Shown: positions 26,728-36,470, counted from the stretch's first letter. The stretch: 64,000 bases of DNA from Chryseobacterium sp. 52 (GCF_002754245.1 NZ_PEEX01000001.1:2212001-2276000), one strand, 5' to 3'. The notes: generated by a model not told the origin, from the sequence alone. Numbers and translations: made by a program.

Positions 26728-28653
26728 ATGAGAAAATTTTATCTTCTGATTCTGGGCTTTTTGGTCTCCCAGCATTTCTATGGCCAGATACAGGAACAAA
26801 ATATTGAAATGAAAGGGCTCATCGCAAAAGAAATGAATGCTTTTACGAAGAAAATGACTGCCTATAATATCAATCCCAACACTCTGAATTATGATCTCCA
26901 GTATCAGAGAATGAATGTTACTTTGGATCCTGCGGTGTACAATATTACAGGTTCTGTCACTTCCCATTTTAAGCCTACTCAGAGTATGAGCAGTATTTAT
27001 TTTGATCTGTCTGATATTCTTGTGGTTTCACAGGTTCAGTACCACGGAAGCAATCTGACATTTCAGCAGCTTCCGACAAAGGAACTCAAAATAGATTTTC
27101 CGGCTTCACTTCCAGCCAATACACTGGACTCATTAACGATTCATTATTCAGGAGCTCCGACTACCGGAAATGCTTTTACGACAACCACCCAAAGCGGAAC
27201 CCCTATTCTCTGTACTTTAAGCGAACCCTATGGCGCGCAGGACTGGTTTCCCACGAAACAGAGCATGAATGATAAAATTGAAAGGTTTGATTTTAAAATC
27301 ACAACCCCTTCACAGTATAATGTTGCCGCCAATGGAAAACTGATGTCTGAAACAGTACTTCCCGGCAGTCAGAAACTTACGTTCTGGAGAACAGCGTATC
27401 CTACAGCCGCTTACCTGATCGCCCTTTCAATTACCAATTTCGTCAAACTGAATGATACCATCGGAAATCCCCCATTTCCGTTTGTGAACTATGTTTATCC
27501 CAGTACCAATGCCAACGCAACAAGCATGACCAATATTGAATGGACCAAGCAGATCATGAATACGTTTGAGACCTATTTCGGACCTTATCCTTTCCGTAAT
27601 GAAAAATACGGGCATATGGAATTTAAATACAGCGGAGGTATGGAGCATCAGACCATGTCGTCTATGGGAAGCTGGAGCAAAGGTCTTATTGCTCACGAAC
27701 TGGCCCATCAGTGGTTTGGAGATAAAGTAACTTGTGGTGCATGGAATGATATCTGGCTGAATGAAGGTTTTGCTACTTTCGGGGCTGGCCTTGCCAATGA
27801 AAAATTACTCATGACCAATGCTGAATTCAAGAATTTTCTTCTCGGAGAAATCAATAATATTACCTCTCTGCCCGATGGCTCTACCTACGTGCCGGATTCC
27901 GGTCTTTCAAGTGTAAGCAGAATATTCAGCAACAGGCTGACTTATGCAAAAGGGGCCTATATTCTGAGAATGATGAAGTGGATTCTTGGTGATGCCGCTT
28001 TTTATCAGGCAGTAAGGGAATACCATGCAAGGCCTAATTTGGCTTATAATTATGTGAGAACTGTAGATTTTAATACATCCCTACTTCAGTCTACAGGAAA
28101 AGATTTTACCGGATTTTTTAATGACTGGTTGTACGGCGAAGGATATCCTACCTATGCTACAAGATGGAGACAGACCGGAAATCAGATCTTTTTTAAAGTT
28201 TCTCAAACTCAAAGCAGCCCATCCGTAAGCTTTTTTGAGATGCCGTTGCCCATCAAAGTAAACGGGACAGGGGGACAGACTGCTTATTTTGTCTTGAATC
28301 ATACCTCTGATAATCAGGGATTCCTGGAAACAGTTTCTTTTCCGGTGGCCAGCGTTGAATTCAACTATGAGTATCAGATTCTGGAGAAAAACTCATCAGT
28401 AGTCCAGGATAATACATTAAGCGTATCATCTGTGGAAAAGGAAAAGTTTTCATTATATCCGAACCCTGCAAAGAACGAATTGTATATAAAAGGAGTTGAC
28501 AGATCTGCAGAATATTCAATTCATGCGATAGACGGGAAGTTGGTGAGAAAAACGATTTATCAGTCTGGAAAAACGATTGGAATTTCAGAATTGGTTCCGG
28601 GGACCTATATCTTTACCATTAATGAACAGCAAATAAAATTTATAAAACATTAG
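26728..28653 (+). CDS. T9SS-secreted M1-family aminopeptidase, copy 1
   Basis: I start at the ATG at 26728 (signal peptide MRKFYLLILGFLVSQHFYGQ); a longer frame from 26680 begins in the dacB terminator. The 641-residue protein has an M1 N-terminal beta domain, a thermolysin-like catalytic domain and a C-terminal type A sorting domain (LYPNPAKNELYIKG... ending IKFIKH). The zinc site is HELAHQW with the third ligand in WLNEGFATFG; GGMEHQTMSS is the counterpart of the GAMEN exopeptidase motif, but with His for Asn. It would be released or attached at the cell surface through T9SS. The next gene is a close paralogue. Confidence 0.93.
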   Translation: MRKFYLLILGFLVSQHFYGQIQEQNIEMKGLIAKEMNAFTKKMTAYNINPNTLNYDLQYQRMNVTLDPAVYNITGSVTSHFKPTQSMSSIYFDLSDILVVSQVQYHGSNLTFQQLPTKELKIDFPASLPANTLDSLTIHYSGAPTTGNAFTTTTQSGTPILCTLSEPYGAQDWFPTKQSMNDKIERFDFKITTPSQYNVAANGKLMSETVLPGSQKLTFWRTAYPTAAYLIALSITNFVKLNDTIGNPPFPFVNYVYPSTNANATSMTNIEWTKQIMNTFETYFGPYPFRNEKYGHMEFKYSGGMEHQTMSSMGSWSKGLIAHELAHQWFGDKVTCGAWNDIWLNEGFATFGAGLANEKLLMTNAEFKNFLLGEINNITSLPDGSTYVPDSGLSSVSRIFSNRLTYAKGAYILRMMKWILGDAAFYQAVREYHARPNLAYNYVRTVDFNTSLLQSTGKDFTGFFNDWLYGEGYPTYATRWRQTGNQIFFKVSQTQSSPSVSFFEMPLPIKVNGTGGQTAYFVLNHTSDNQGFLETVSFPVASVEFNYEYQILEKNSSVVQDNTLSVSSVEKEKFSLYPNPAKNELYIKGVDRSAEYSIHAIDGKLVRKTIYQSGKTIGISELVPGTYIFTINEQQIKFIKH

Positions 28654-28845
28654 AAACTGATCATTAAATATGATTTATATTCAATAATAAGGAGGTTAGT
28701 GTTGTTAATTGTGAAATATAATGCCGGTATGTTTTTATTTTCGATTTAAAAAATTACTTATTATTAATAATCTAATGAAATAAATAATCTAAAAAATCAC
28801 AAAACACTATCGTTTTTTAGAGAAATATCTATTTTGTATAAAATC

Positions 28846-28878
28846 AACCTTTTAATCCCGGATTAAAAGGTTTTTATC
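28846..28878 (+). terminator. Hairpin before the second M1 gene, twin of the dacB terminator
   Basis: AACCTTTTAATC (28846-28857) pairs perfectly with GATTAAAAGGTT (28861-28872) around CCG, followed by TTTT. The stem sequence is almost that of 26664-26699, and each lies 30-40 bp before an M1 gene. It may terminate the first M1 gene. The remaining interval 28654-28845 shows nothing else. Confidence 0.7.
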
Positions 28879-28907
28879 TATATTTAAACGCATAATTTAT
28901 TTGGGAT

Positions 28908-30842
28908 ATGAAAACACTTTATCTTTTGATTCTGAGCCTCTTGCTTCCGCAGGCAATGTACAGCCAGAAGGAACATGATCATAATATTGAAAAAAAAGGA
29001 TTGATTGCAATGGAAATGAAATCCTTTGCTAAAAAAATGACCACCTACAATGTGAATCCTAATACCTTGAATTATGATCTTCAGTATCAGAGAATGGACA
29101 TTGTTCTGGATCCTGCAGTCTATAATATTTCGGGTTCTGTGACTTCTCATTTTAAACCCAATCAGAATATGAGCAGCATCTATTTTGATCTTGCCAATGT
29201 TCTTACAGTTTCTCAGGTTCAGTATCATGGCACTAATCTGACATTCCAGCAGCTTCCTACCAAGGAACTCAAAATAGATTTTCCGGCTTCTATTCCGGCT
29301 AATACACTGGACTCCCTAACGATCAATTATTCAGGAGCTCCTTCTGATGATTATGATGCTTTTTTTAACGGAAATCAGGGAGGAAGTGCAGTGCTTTCTA
29401 CATTAAGTGAGCCTTATGGTGCGCAGGACTGGTTTCCAACCAAGCAAAGCCTTAATGATAAAATTGACCGATTCGATTTTAAAATAACAACACCTTCACA
29501 ATATAACGTTGCAGCAAACGGTAAACTGATGTCTGAAACGATACTTCCGGGTTCAAAGAAACTGACCTTCTGGAGAACAGCGTATCCTACAGCAGCTTAT
29601 CTGATAGCACTTTCCGTTACCAATTATGTAAAACAAACCAGTACCATCGGAAATCCACCGTTTCCGTTTGTAAATTATGTATTTCCGTCCACCAATTCCA
29701 ATACGACAAGAATGTCTAATATTGAATGGACAAAACAAATCATGACTACATTTGAAACCTATTTTGGACCCTATCCTTTCCGTAACGAAAAATACGGTCA
29801 CATGGAATTTCAATGGGGAGGCGGTATGGAGCATCAGACCATGTCTTCTATGGGGAGCTGGAGCAGGGATATTATCGCTCATGAGCTTGCCCATCAATGG
29901 TTCGGGGATAAGATCACCTGTGCTACATGGAATGATATCTGGCTGAATGAAGGTTTTGCCACTTTCGGAGAACATCTGGCTAACGAAAAGCTTTTGATGA
30001 CCAATGCAGAGTTTATCAACTATTTGTTGGGACAAAAAAACTTAATTACAGGCAATCCAGGAGGAAGTACGTACGTTTTAGATGCTGAGTTGTCCAATAC
30101 AAACAGGATTTTCAGCAGCAGACTTTCCTATGCAAAAGGAGGATATATTGTAAGAATGCTTAAGTGGATACTTGGAGATACCGCTTTTTACCAGGCTGTG
30201 AAAGATTATCACACAAGACCGAATTTGGCTTATGGCTACGCAAGTACAGCAGATTTCAAGGATTCGTTTCTTCAGTCTACAGGAAAGGATTTTACAGAGT
30301 TTTTTAATGACTGGTTATATGGCCAGGGATATCCAACGTATGCGATCAAATGGAGACAGACCGGAAATCAGATTTTCTTTAAGGCCGGTCAAACCCAGAG
30401 TAATGCTTCTGTAAGCTTTTTTGAAATGCCGTTACCGATCAAAGTAAATGGAACAGGAGGGCAGACCGCTTATTTTGTTCTGAATCATACATCCAATAAC
30501 CAAGGATTCTTAGAGACAGTTGCTTTCCCTGTAGCCAGTGTCCAGTTTAATTATGAGCACCAGATTCTGGATAAAAACTCTACTGTGGTGCAGGACAATA
30601 CACTAAGTGTTTCATCTGTGGAGAAAAAAGAAGAATTTGCATTGTATCCGAACCCTGTAAAAAATGAAGTGTATCTGAAAGGTCTTGACAGAGCTGCAGA
30701 ATATTCAATTCATTCCATAGACGGAAAGTTAATTAAGAAAGATATTTATCAGCCTGGAAAAGCAATTGGAATTGCAGAACTTGTTCCGGGAACTTATATT
30801 TTTACAGTTCAGGAAAAGAACATAAAGTTCTTAAAGCATTAA
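28908..30842 (+). CDS. T9SS-secreted M1-family aminopeptidase, copy 2
   Basis: The 644-residue product is closely similar to the preceding one throughout, including N-terminal peptide, M1 catalytic site (HELAHQW, then WLNEGFATFG), GGMEHQTMSS and the T9SS sorting domain (LYPNPVKNEVYLKG). Differences cluster in a loop where copy 2 has SDDYDAFFNGNQGGSAV and copy 1 has TTGNAFTTTTQSGTPI, and near the region after the zinc site, which hints at different peptide preferences. It is a tandem duplicate, and the hairpin in front of it seems to have been duplicated too. Confidence 0.93.
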   Translation: MKTLYLLILSLLLPQAMYSQKEHDHNIEKKGLIAMEMKSFAKKMTTYNVNPNTLNYDLQYQRMDIVLDPAVYNISGSVTSHFKPNQNMSSIYFDLANVLTVSQVQYHGTNLTFQQLPTKELKIDFPASIPANTLDSLTINYSGAPSDDYDAFFNGNQGGSAVLSTLSEPYGAQDWFPTKQSLNDKIDRFDFKITTPSQYNVAANGKLMSETILPGSKKLTFWRTAYPTAAYLIALSVTNYVKQTSTIGNPPFPFVNYVFPSTNSNTTRMSNIEWTKQIMTTFETYFGPYPFRNEKYGHMEFQWGGGMEHQTMSSMGSWSRDIIAHELAHQWFGDKITCATWNDIWLNEGFATFGEHLANEKLLMTNAEFINYLLGQKNLITGNPGGSTYVLDAELSNTNRIFSSRLSYAKGGYIVRMLKWILGDTAFYQAVKDYHTRPNLAYGYASTADFKDSFLQSTGKDFTEFFNDWLYGQGYPTYAIKWRQTGNQIFFKAGQTQSNASVSFFEMPLPIKVNGTGGQTAYFVLNHTSNNQGFLETVAFPVASVQFNYEHQILDKNSTVVQDNTLSVSSVEKKEEFALYPNPVKNEVYLKGLDRAAEYSIHSIDGKLIKKDIYQPGKAIGIAELVPGTYIFTVQEKNIKFLKH

Positions 30843-30861
30843 AAATATTTATAAATAATAA

Positions 30862-30895
30862 ACAAAAACGGGCTGTAAGTCCGTTTTTGTTTTAT
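30862..30895. terminator. Terminator after the second M1 gene
   Basis: ACAAAAACGG (30863-30872) pairs with CCGTTTTTGT (30882-30891); the inner GGCT/AGTC pairs extend the stem. A-rich and T-rich flanks would let it also work for the convergent JmjC-like gene. Confidence 0.75.
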
Positions 30896-30978
30896 CGTAA
30901 TTAAAAATCTACTCATATTTTTTATGTGAATAATCACAAAGAAATAATGGTAATATTAAATACGTCATGCAGGAGCTT

Positions 30979-31857
30979 TCAGATCAGAAAGCTTTTTTGT
31001 TTTCTGGCAGCTCTTGCCCCTCTTTTTCTGGCAATTCGTACTTTGTATCGGAACCATTTTTCTTTAAAGAGCCTGCGCATTATATTGTCGAAATTACGGG
31101 TCACTACCATGTTTTTAAAGCCCCGCCATTTTTCCAGAAGACTCGAAGGAAGAGCTCGTACCGAGACAGAATATCCTTCTGTTTCATATTGGATATAATG
31201 CCACCATCCGGAAGGAATGTAAAGGGTTTCACCAGGCTTTAAAACAGCTTCATAGCCATTTAAGTGAAGCAAAGCGGGAAACTCCCTGTAATTTGGATCT
31301 TTAATATTAGGCAGGCTGTGAAAGTTGTAAGGCAGTTTGTACATCAGATCCGACTGTTCCCAGGGAAAAAGCCAGATTCTTTTTATGCCGTGAAACTGAG
31401 TAATGAAAACATGGGACATATCAATATCAATGTGGTTTCTGGTAATAGATCCTTCACCTCCGAAGAACATAAAAGGCAGCCATTTTAGTATTTTTCCACC
31501 TGTAACATCATTGTAATGAATGTCATCCTTGAGTTCCGGTCTGATATTGAGCAGATTAAATAAAAAAAGTCTGTGTTCAGTAGGGGTTTTACTGATAAGT
31601 TCAAGATATTCAGAAAAGGTGGACTGCCCGATGGGACTGCTTGCGACTCTGTCCAGAGATTCGATATCACTTCCGTAAATATTAACCTTGTGGCTACCTG
31701 CGACTTCCTTGAAATATTCATAGTTCCACTTTTTAAATGCCGGACTTCCCGGATCGATAAAATCATCCAGGATCAGCGGAAAACGGGGCTTCATATGATT
31801 TTCTATAAAGTTTCTGGAACTTATTTTCTGTACTTTTTGTATGGGAGTCAGTCTCAT
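30979..31857 (-). CDS. Cupin-8/JmjC-like Fe(II)/2-oxoglutarate oxygenase
   Basis: The 292-residue protein has the JmjC-like metal triad: H and D in RNHIDIDMSHVF and the distal His in IPSGWWHYI. FHGIKRIWLFPW and KPGETLYIPSG are characteristic of the cupin-8 (FIH/hydroxylase-like) group. It is cytoplasmic and presumably hydroxylates a protein or small molecule, the target being unknown. The C-terminus is very basic (RKRGARAARKQK). Transcription should start from TATATTTG (complement of 31877-31884), only 20 bp upstream, under a 27-bp operator shared with a TauE/SafE gene 13.5 kb away. Sulfur-linked regulation is therefore likely. Confidence 0.85.
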   Translation of the reverse strand: MRLTPIQKVQKISSRNFIENHMKPRFPLILDDFIDPGSPAFKKWNYEYFKEVAGSHKVNIYGSDIESLDRVASSPIGQSTFSEYLELISKTPTEHRLFLFNLLNIRPELKDDIHYNDVTGGKILKWLPFMFFGGEGSITRNHIDIDMSHVFITQFHGIKRIWLFPWEQSDLMYKLPYNFHSLPNIKDPNYREFPALLHLNGYEAVLKPGETLYIPSGWWHYIQYETEGYSVSVRALPSSLLEKWRGFKNMVVTRNFDNIMRRLFKEKWFRYKVRIARKRGARAARKQKSFLI

Positions 31858-31887
31858 ATTCCTTCAATTAAAAAAACAAATATAATT

Positions 31888-31914
31888 ATTATCCTACTAA
31901 ATTAATAGACTAAT
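31888..31914 (-). promoter_or_regulatory. 27-bp dyad operator with promoter, copy 1 (JmjC-like gene)
   Basis: Read on the minus strand, the arms are ATTAGTCTAT and GTAGGATAAT around the 7-bp spacer TAATTTA. It ends 11 bp before the last base of the -7 box TATATTTG (31877-31884). It agrees with 45440-45466 at 24 of 27 positions. Overlap with the promoter suggests a repressor site, most simply for an Rrf2-family protein. Confidence 0.7.
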
Positions 31915-32017
31915 TGAATTAAAAATGAATTTGCTCCTTATTTTTAGAATAAAACTTTTAAAAGCTGATATTTTACCACCTTTTTATTAAATTAGCGCAT
32001 CTAAAAATTTACTAAAA

Positions 32018-33214
32018 ATGATCTCTGAAAAATATCTTCAACATTTACAGAACGAACTGCAAAACATTGAAAATGACGGTCTTTATAAAAGAGAAAGAAT
32101 CATCACTTCCCAGCAGAGTGCAGAAATAGAAGCGAACGGAAAGAAACTTTTGAACTTCTGTGCCAACAATTATCTGGGGCTGTCTAACAATCCGGAGGTA
32201 ATGAAAGCCTCTCAGGACATGATAGAATCTCATGGATACGGAATGTCATCTGTACGTTTCATCTGCGGAACACAGGATATTCACAAGCAATTGGAACAAA
32301 AAATTGCAGATTTCCTGGGTCTTGAAGACACTATTTTATATGCTGCATGTTTTGATGCAAACGGAGGGGTTTTTGAACCTTTGTTTACTGAAGAAGATGC
32401 AATTATTTCAGATGAACTGAACCACGCTTCTATTATTGACGGAGTACGTCTTTGTAAATCGGCAAGATACCGTTACAAAAATAATAATATGGCAGATCTG
32501 GAAGCTCAGTTAATTGCTGCTTCTGAAAAAGATCACCGTTTCAAAATCATCGTTACAGACGGAGTTTTCTCTATGGATGGTATTGTAGCAGACCTGAAAG
32601 GGGTATGTGATCTTGCAGATAAATACAATGCTTTGGTGATGGTTGATGATTCACATGCGACAGGTTTTATCGGTAAAACCGGCCGTGGAACACATGAAGC
32701 TAATGAAGTAATGGGAAGAGTGGATATCATCACTTCTACATTAGGAAAAGCTTTAGGAGGTGCTTTGGGAGGATTTACTTCCGGTAAAAAAGAAATCATC
32801 GATATGCTGAGACAGCGTTCCCGTCCTTATTTATTCTCCAATTCATTAGCGCCTGGTATTGTAGGAGCAGCTTTGAAAGTTTTGGATATGATCTCTGATG
32901 ATACTTCTCTTCGTGATCAGGTAATGGAAAACGCTGAATATTTCAGAAAGGAAATGAAAGCCAAAGGTTTTGATATTCCGGATGGCGATGCAGCTATAGT
33001 TCCGGTGATGCTGTATGATGCTCCACTGGCTCAGAAAATGGCTGAACAATTGATGGATGAAGGAATTTATGTAATTGGTTTCTTCTATCCGGTTGTACCG
33101 AAAGGGAAGGCTAGAATCAGAGTTCAGCTTTCCGCAGCTCATACAAGAGAGCATTTGGATAAGGCGATTGTTGCTTTTGAAAAAGTTGGAAAAGAACTTG
33201 GCGTAATCTCTTAG
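32018..33214 (+). CDS. kbl: Glycine C-acetyltransferase (2-amino-3-ketobutyrate CoA ligase)
   Basis: The 398-residue enzyme belongs to the alpha-oxoamine synthase group of PLP enzymes. The PLP Lys is in [14 protein letters not shown]; other landmarks are [34 protein letters not shown] and [19 protein letters not shown], which fit Kbl rather than serine palmitoyltransferase or BioF. It converts 2-amino-3-oxobutyrate and CoA to glycine and acetyl-CoA, the second step of threonine breakdown. No threonine dehydrogenase gene is nearby. It is divergent from the JmjC-like gene and followed by an inverted repeat. Confidence 0.95.
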   Translation: MISEKYLQHLQNELQNIENDGLYKRERIITSQQSAEIEANGKKLLNFCANNYLGLSNNPEVMKASQDMIESHGYGMSSVRFICGTQDIHKQLEQKIADFLGLEDTILYAACFDANGGVFEPLFTEEDAIISDELNHASIIDGVRLCKSARYRYKNNNMADLEAQLIAASEKDHRFKIIVTDGVFSMDGIVADLKGVCDLADKYNALVMVDDSHATGFIGKTGRGTHEANEVMGRVDIITSTLGKALGGALGGFTSGKKEIIDMLRQRSRPYLFSNSLAPGIVGAALKVLDMISDDTSLRDQVMENAEYFRKEMKAKGFDIPDGDAAIVPVMLYDAPLAQKMAEQLMDEGIYVIGFFYPVVPKGKARIRVQLSAAHTREHLDKAIVAFEKVGKELGVIS

Positions 33215-33232
33215 TCAAAATTTAAAATATAG

Positions 33233-33338
33233 ATGCTTCGACTTTGCTCAGCATGACATTATTCATTATTGCGTTTGATTTTTGATGAAATTAAAGCAGT
33301 TGGTAGTAGCGATGTCATTTTGAATGGAGTCGAAGTAT
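33233..33338. repeat. Inverted repeat of the TTCGACT/AGTCGAA family
   Basis: Arms of about 27 bp at 33233-33259 (ATGCTTCGACTTTGCTCAGC...) and 33312-33338 (ATGTCATTTTGAATGGAGTC...) are imperfect reverse complements. A single arm of the same family, TGTCATCCTGAGCGGAGTCG, is at 40219-40244. Such elements are dispersed in flavobacterial intergenic DNA. Confidence 0.7.
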
Positions 33339-33381
33339 TTTTTTATATTAATTTTCTATCAAATATTTTTGTGATTAACAT

Positions 33382-33389
33382 TATATTTG
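33382..33389 (+). promoter_or_regulatory. TAnnTTTG promoter box before the hemJ-like gene
   Basis: TATATTTG is an exact -7 match 16 bp before the ATG of the HemJ-like gene. It would drive hemJ and possibly gldF-gldG. No -33 TTG at the usual distance is seen. Confidence 0.5.
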
Positions 33390-33404
33390 CCATTATTTTA
33401 AAAA

Positions 33405-33956
33405 ATGCTTTATACAATAATCAAAGCACTGCATATTATCTTCATGGTAAGCTATTTTGCGGGAATTTTTTATCTCGTAAGAATTTTCGTTTACTATAAA
33501 GATACGGATGAATTTGCTGAAGAAAAAAAGAAAATCCTCAGAGAGCAGTACACCTTCATGGCCAGAAGGCTATGGAATATTATCACCGTTCCGGCAGGTG
33601 TCATTATGACGGTGTGCGGAATTGTTATGATTTTTCTGAATACGGGACTGATGAAGATGCCATGGTTCCATCTAAAACTGACTTTTCTGATCGGTTTGGC
33701 CATTTATCATTACTGGTGCTGGAAAAAAGTACTGAAACTGAAAGAACTGAACGGAGATACTATTGAAACACCAAATATCAAACTGAGACAGGCGAACGAG
33801 ATCGCAACATTCATTCTCTTTCTGGTGGTTTTCACAGTGATCCTGAAATCTTCAGTAATTGAGTACTGGTGGCAATTAATTGCCGGATTTTTCGTTCTTG
33901 TATTTCTGATCATGATGACGGTGAAACTCGTTAATAAAAATAAAAAAAACAAATAA
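33405..33956 (+). CDS. hemJ: HemJ-like protoporphyrinogen oxidase (CopD-like membrane protein)
   Basis: The 183-residue protein has four to five membrane segments. The N-terminal motif IKALHIIFMVSYFAGIFYLVRIFVYY has the conserved His and Arg of HemJ, and WFHLKLTFLIGLAIYHYW has the conserved Lys. HemJ oxidises protoporphyrinogen IX in haem synthesis; in Bacteroidota annotation it is often called a CopD-family protein. The gene precedes gldF by 75 bp on the same strand. The haem link is of interest given the uptake region 14 kb away, but nothing shows co-regulation. Confidence 0.75.
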   Translation: MLYTIIKALHIIFMVSYFAGIFYLVRIFVYYKDTDEFAEEKKKILREQYTFMARRLWNIITVPAGVIMTVCGIVMIFLNTGLMKMPWFHLKLTFLIGLAIYHYWCWKKVLKLKELNGDTIETPNIKLRQANEIATFILFLVVFTVILKSSVIEYWWQLIAGFFVLVFLIMMTVKLVNKNKKNK

Positions 33957-34031
33957 TTGTTTAAGCAGAATGTACGCATGAATACTTTAATACATGAGTA
34001 CATCCTACCTTTTACATTTTACAAAAAAACT

Positions 34032-34760
34032 ATGATTGCAATTTTAAAAAAGGAACTTTGGAGTTACTTTGGAAACTGGAGCGCGTGGGTGATTATCGGC
34101 GCATTCAGTCTGATAACCGCTCTTTTCCTGTTTTTTTTCGAAAATGATTCTAATATTTTCGACATCGGAATGGCCTCTCTGCAGAGTTATTTCGTTCTTG
34201 TTCCGTGGCTGCTGATGTTTATTATTCCTGCACTTTCTATGAAGACCTTTGCGGAAGAACAGCAGACGGGAACGCTGAACTGGCTTTTTTCACAGCCACT
34301 AAAAGTTTCAGATCTGGTAGCAGGAAAGTTTCTTTCAGTATGGATTGTTGGCGTTTTGTGCCTTATTCCATCTCTGATTTATCTCTATACGGTCTATGTT
34401 CTGGGAGTTCCGGCAGGTAATATTGACCTGGGGATGACTTTCGGGAGTTATATAGGGCTGATTGTGTTAATTGCAGCTTTTGCAGGAGTTGGTATTTTGG
34501 CTTCTTCATTATCACAGAACCAGATCATGGCTTATCTTTTAGGTGTTTTCATGTGTTTTATCATGTATTTCGGAATAGAGCAGCTGGCGAGTTACAAACT
34601 CTTGGGCGGAGCAGATTTTATCCTTCAGAATGTAGGGTTTTATCAGCATTTCCTGGGCTTTACCAGAGGTCTGATTGATCTTAAGGATGTTGCCTATTTT
34701 ATTCTGATCATAGGAGCTACGTTATTATTGTCCAACCATTTTATCACTAAAAAGAAGTAG
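34032..34760 (+). CDS. gldF: Gliding motility ABC permease GldF
   Basis: I use the ATG at 34032 (242 aa, MIAILKKELWSYFGNWSAW), the family start; a longer frame from 33957 adds residues without counterpart. It has six hydrophobic segments. FAEEQQTGTLNWLFSQPLKVSDLVAGKF is the typical ABC-2 permease loop. GldF works with GldG and the ATPase GldA, which is not in this window. The complex is required for gliding in Flavobacterium johnsoniae but not for T9SS secretion itself. gldG starts 4 bp later. Confidence 0.92.
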   Translation: MIAILKKELWSYFGNWSAWVIIGAFSLITALFLFFFENDSNIFDIGMASLQSYFVLVPWLLMFIIPALSMKTFAEEQQTGTLNWLFSQPLKVSDLVAGKFLSVWIVGVLCLIPSLIYLYTVYVLGVPAGNIDLGMTFGSYIGLIVLIAAFAGVGILASSLSQNQIMAYLLGVFMCFIMYFGIEQLASYKLLGGADFILQNVGFYQHFLGFTRGLIDLKDVAYFILIIGATLLLSNHFITKKK

Positions 34761-34764
34761 CATT

Positions 34765-36435
34765 ATGAAGAAGTTCGATATTAAATCCCCATTAGGAATT
34801 TTCTTAATCGCAGTGGTGCCTTTGGTTATTCTGCTTACGTATTCAGGAATCAGATTAGATTTAACAAAAGAAAAAAGATATACACTTTCAGACAGTACGG
34901 TAAAAGTATTGGAATCGGTGAAAAAACCGCTTACCGTAGATGTTTATCTTGAAGGTGACTTTCCAGCAAGTTTTAAACAGCTTCAGAGCGAAACCAGATT
35001 TATGCTGGAAGAGTTCAGAAAGATCAATCCGAAGATCGATTTTAAATTTATCGATCCTATTAAAACAAAAATGTCTCAGGATACACTGATGGCGATGGGA
35101 ATGCAGCCTTCTGTTCTTCCCGATGTTAAAGACGGAAAGATTTCGCAGATCACGCTTTTCCCTTATGCCGTGATAAAATATGATAAAAGAGGAGTATCTA
35201 TCCCATTGGTGGTACAACAGGCGGGAATAGACGCAGACCAGCAGCTGACAAGATCCATAGAAGGTCTGGAGTACAGTTTGGTTTCCAATATCAAAAATAT
35301 TGCTGCTGATAAAAGAAAGAAAGTAGGAATTCTGGTCAATCATGATGAGCTGAGTCCTGAGGAGTTCCATGGTTTTGTACAGCTGGCAATGGAAAACTAT
35401 GATGCAGGTCCCGTGATTCCAAAAAACCAGACAGAGCTTACCCTGGCAGATCTTCCTTTGCTGAAGCAGATGAGCGCTCTCGTAATTGCAAAACCAAGAA
35501 AAGCATTCACTGACAATGAAAAAGTGATCCTCGATCAGTACATTATGAACGGTGGAAAAACGCTTTGGATGATTGATGCTGTAAATGCTGAGATGGATAC
35601 GCTGACAAGATCCCAAAAGGTAATGCCTTTCCCTGTGGATATCAATATGACTGATTTCTTTTTCAATTACGGAATCAGGATCAATCCGGCATTGGTGAAG
35701 GATGTAAAGAAATTTGCATTACTGAAACTGGTAACAGGAGAAGTGGGAGGGAACCCTCAGTATACAAGCCTTCCGTGGCCCTATTTTCCCCTTGGAATTG
35801 CTGAGAATAATAATCCGATAACTAAGAATATCAACCCGGTAAAATTTGAATTCCCAACATCCATTGATACTTTGGGTGGAAGAAAAAATATCAAAACACA
35901 GGTTCTTTTTGAATCCAGTGAAAGAACGCTTCTGAAGCAGGTTCCAAATTATGTAGACCTGAAAGAAATTGCAAGTGTAGACAGTCTTGGCCAAATGGAA
36001 AAACCAAGTACACCAAAGATTTTCGCGGTTGCGCTGGAAGGAAAATTTAATTCTGCATACGCTTCAAGGATTGAAAGAAAAGGATATCCCGGTTTCAAAA
36101 GCCAGAGTCCTGAAAATAAAATGATCGTTATTGCTGATGGTGACGTAGGAAGAAATAAAATGCATAAAGGTGAGCCACTTCCGATGGGAATTGACCGTCT
36201 TACCAATCAGGAGTTCGGAAACGAACAGTTTCTGAGAAATGCTCTGGATTATCTTCTGGACGACAGCAATCTGATGGCGCTCCGAAACAGAAACATTGAA
36301 GAAAGACTTCTGGACAGAAACAGAATCACGGAAGAAAAAGCAAACTGGCAATGGCTGAATTTACTGCTACCATTGGTGGTAATTGGTCTCTTGGGAGGAT
36401 TGTTTTTCTGGTTGAGGAAAAAGAAGTTTGGATAA
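34765..36435 (+). CDS. gldG: Gliding motility ABC component GldG
   Basis: The 556-residue protein has an N-terminal membrane segment (about 12-28), a large extracytoplasmic domain related to IFT-type auxiliary substrate proteins (RLDLTKEKRYTLSDSTVKVL near the start; KVGILVNHDE; MSALVIAKPRKAFTDNEK) and a C-terminal membrane segment ending VVIGLLGGLFFWLRKKKFG. It is co-transcribed with gldF. The last segment and the terminator behind it have a decayed second copy about 1 kb downstream (37452-37593). Confidence 0.93.
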   Translation: MKKFDIKSPLGIFLIAVVPLVILLTYSGIRLDLTKEKRYTLSDSTVKVLESVKKPLTVDVYLEGDFPASFKQLQSETRFMLEEFRKINPKIDFKFIDPIKTKMSQDTLMAMGMQPSVLPDVKDGKISQITLFPYAVIKYDKRGVSIPLVVQQAGIDADQQLTRSIEGLEYSLVSNIKNIAADKRKKVGILVNHDELSPEEFHGFVQLAMENYDAGPVIPKNQTELTLADLPLLKQMSALVIAKPRKAFTDNEKVILDQYIMNGGKTLWMIDAVNAEMDTLTRSQKVMPFPVDINMTDFFFNYGIRINPALVKDVKKFALLKLVTGEVGGNPQYTSLPWPYFPLGIAENNNPITKNINPVKFEFPTSIDTLGGRKNIKTQVLFESSERTLLKQVPNYVDLKEIASVDSLGQMEKPSTPKIFAVALEGKFNSAYASRIERKGYPGFKSQSPENKMIVIADGDVGRNKMHKGEPLPMGIDRLTNQEFGNEQFLRNALDYLLDDSNLMALRNRNIEERLLDRNRITEEKANWQWLNLLLPLVVIGLLGGLFFWLRKKKFG

Positions 36436-36438
36436 TAT

Positions 36439-36470
36439 AAAAAGAGAAACCCTGAGGTTTCTCTTTTTTT
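36439..36470. terminator. Terminator of gldFG
   Basis: AAAGAGAAACC pairs with GGTTTCTCTTT around a short loop, with an A-run before and an eight-T run after it. It may also end the convergent TonB-like gene. Confidence 0.85.

Noticed and set aside
29553..30035. 160-codon minus-strand open frame inside the second M1 gene
   Set aside because: It is antisense to a clear M1 protein, and the parallel frame in copy 1 (27427-27708) is shorter and not conserved as a protein.
30970..30996. Hairpin AGCTTTC/GAAAGCT followed by T-run at the end of the JmjC-like gene
   Set aside because: It points away from that gene, overlaps its last codons and has no plus-strand gene before it other than one already terminated at 30862-30895.
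34888..35616. 242-codon minus-strand open frame opposite gldG
   Set aside because: Composition is that of an antisense shadow (many Cys, Phe, His and Ile), without a domain, and gldG is certain.
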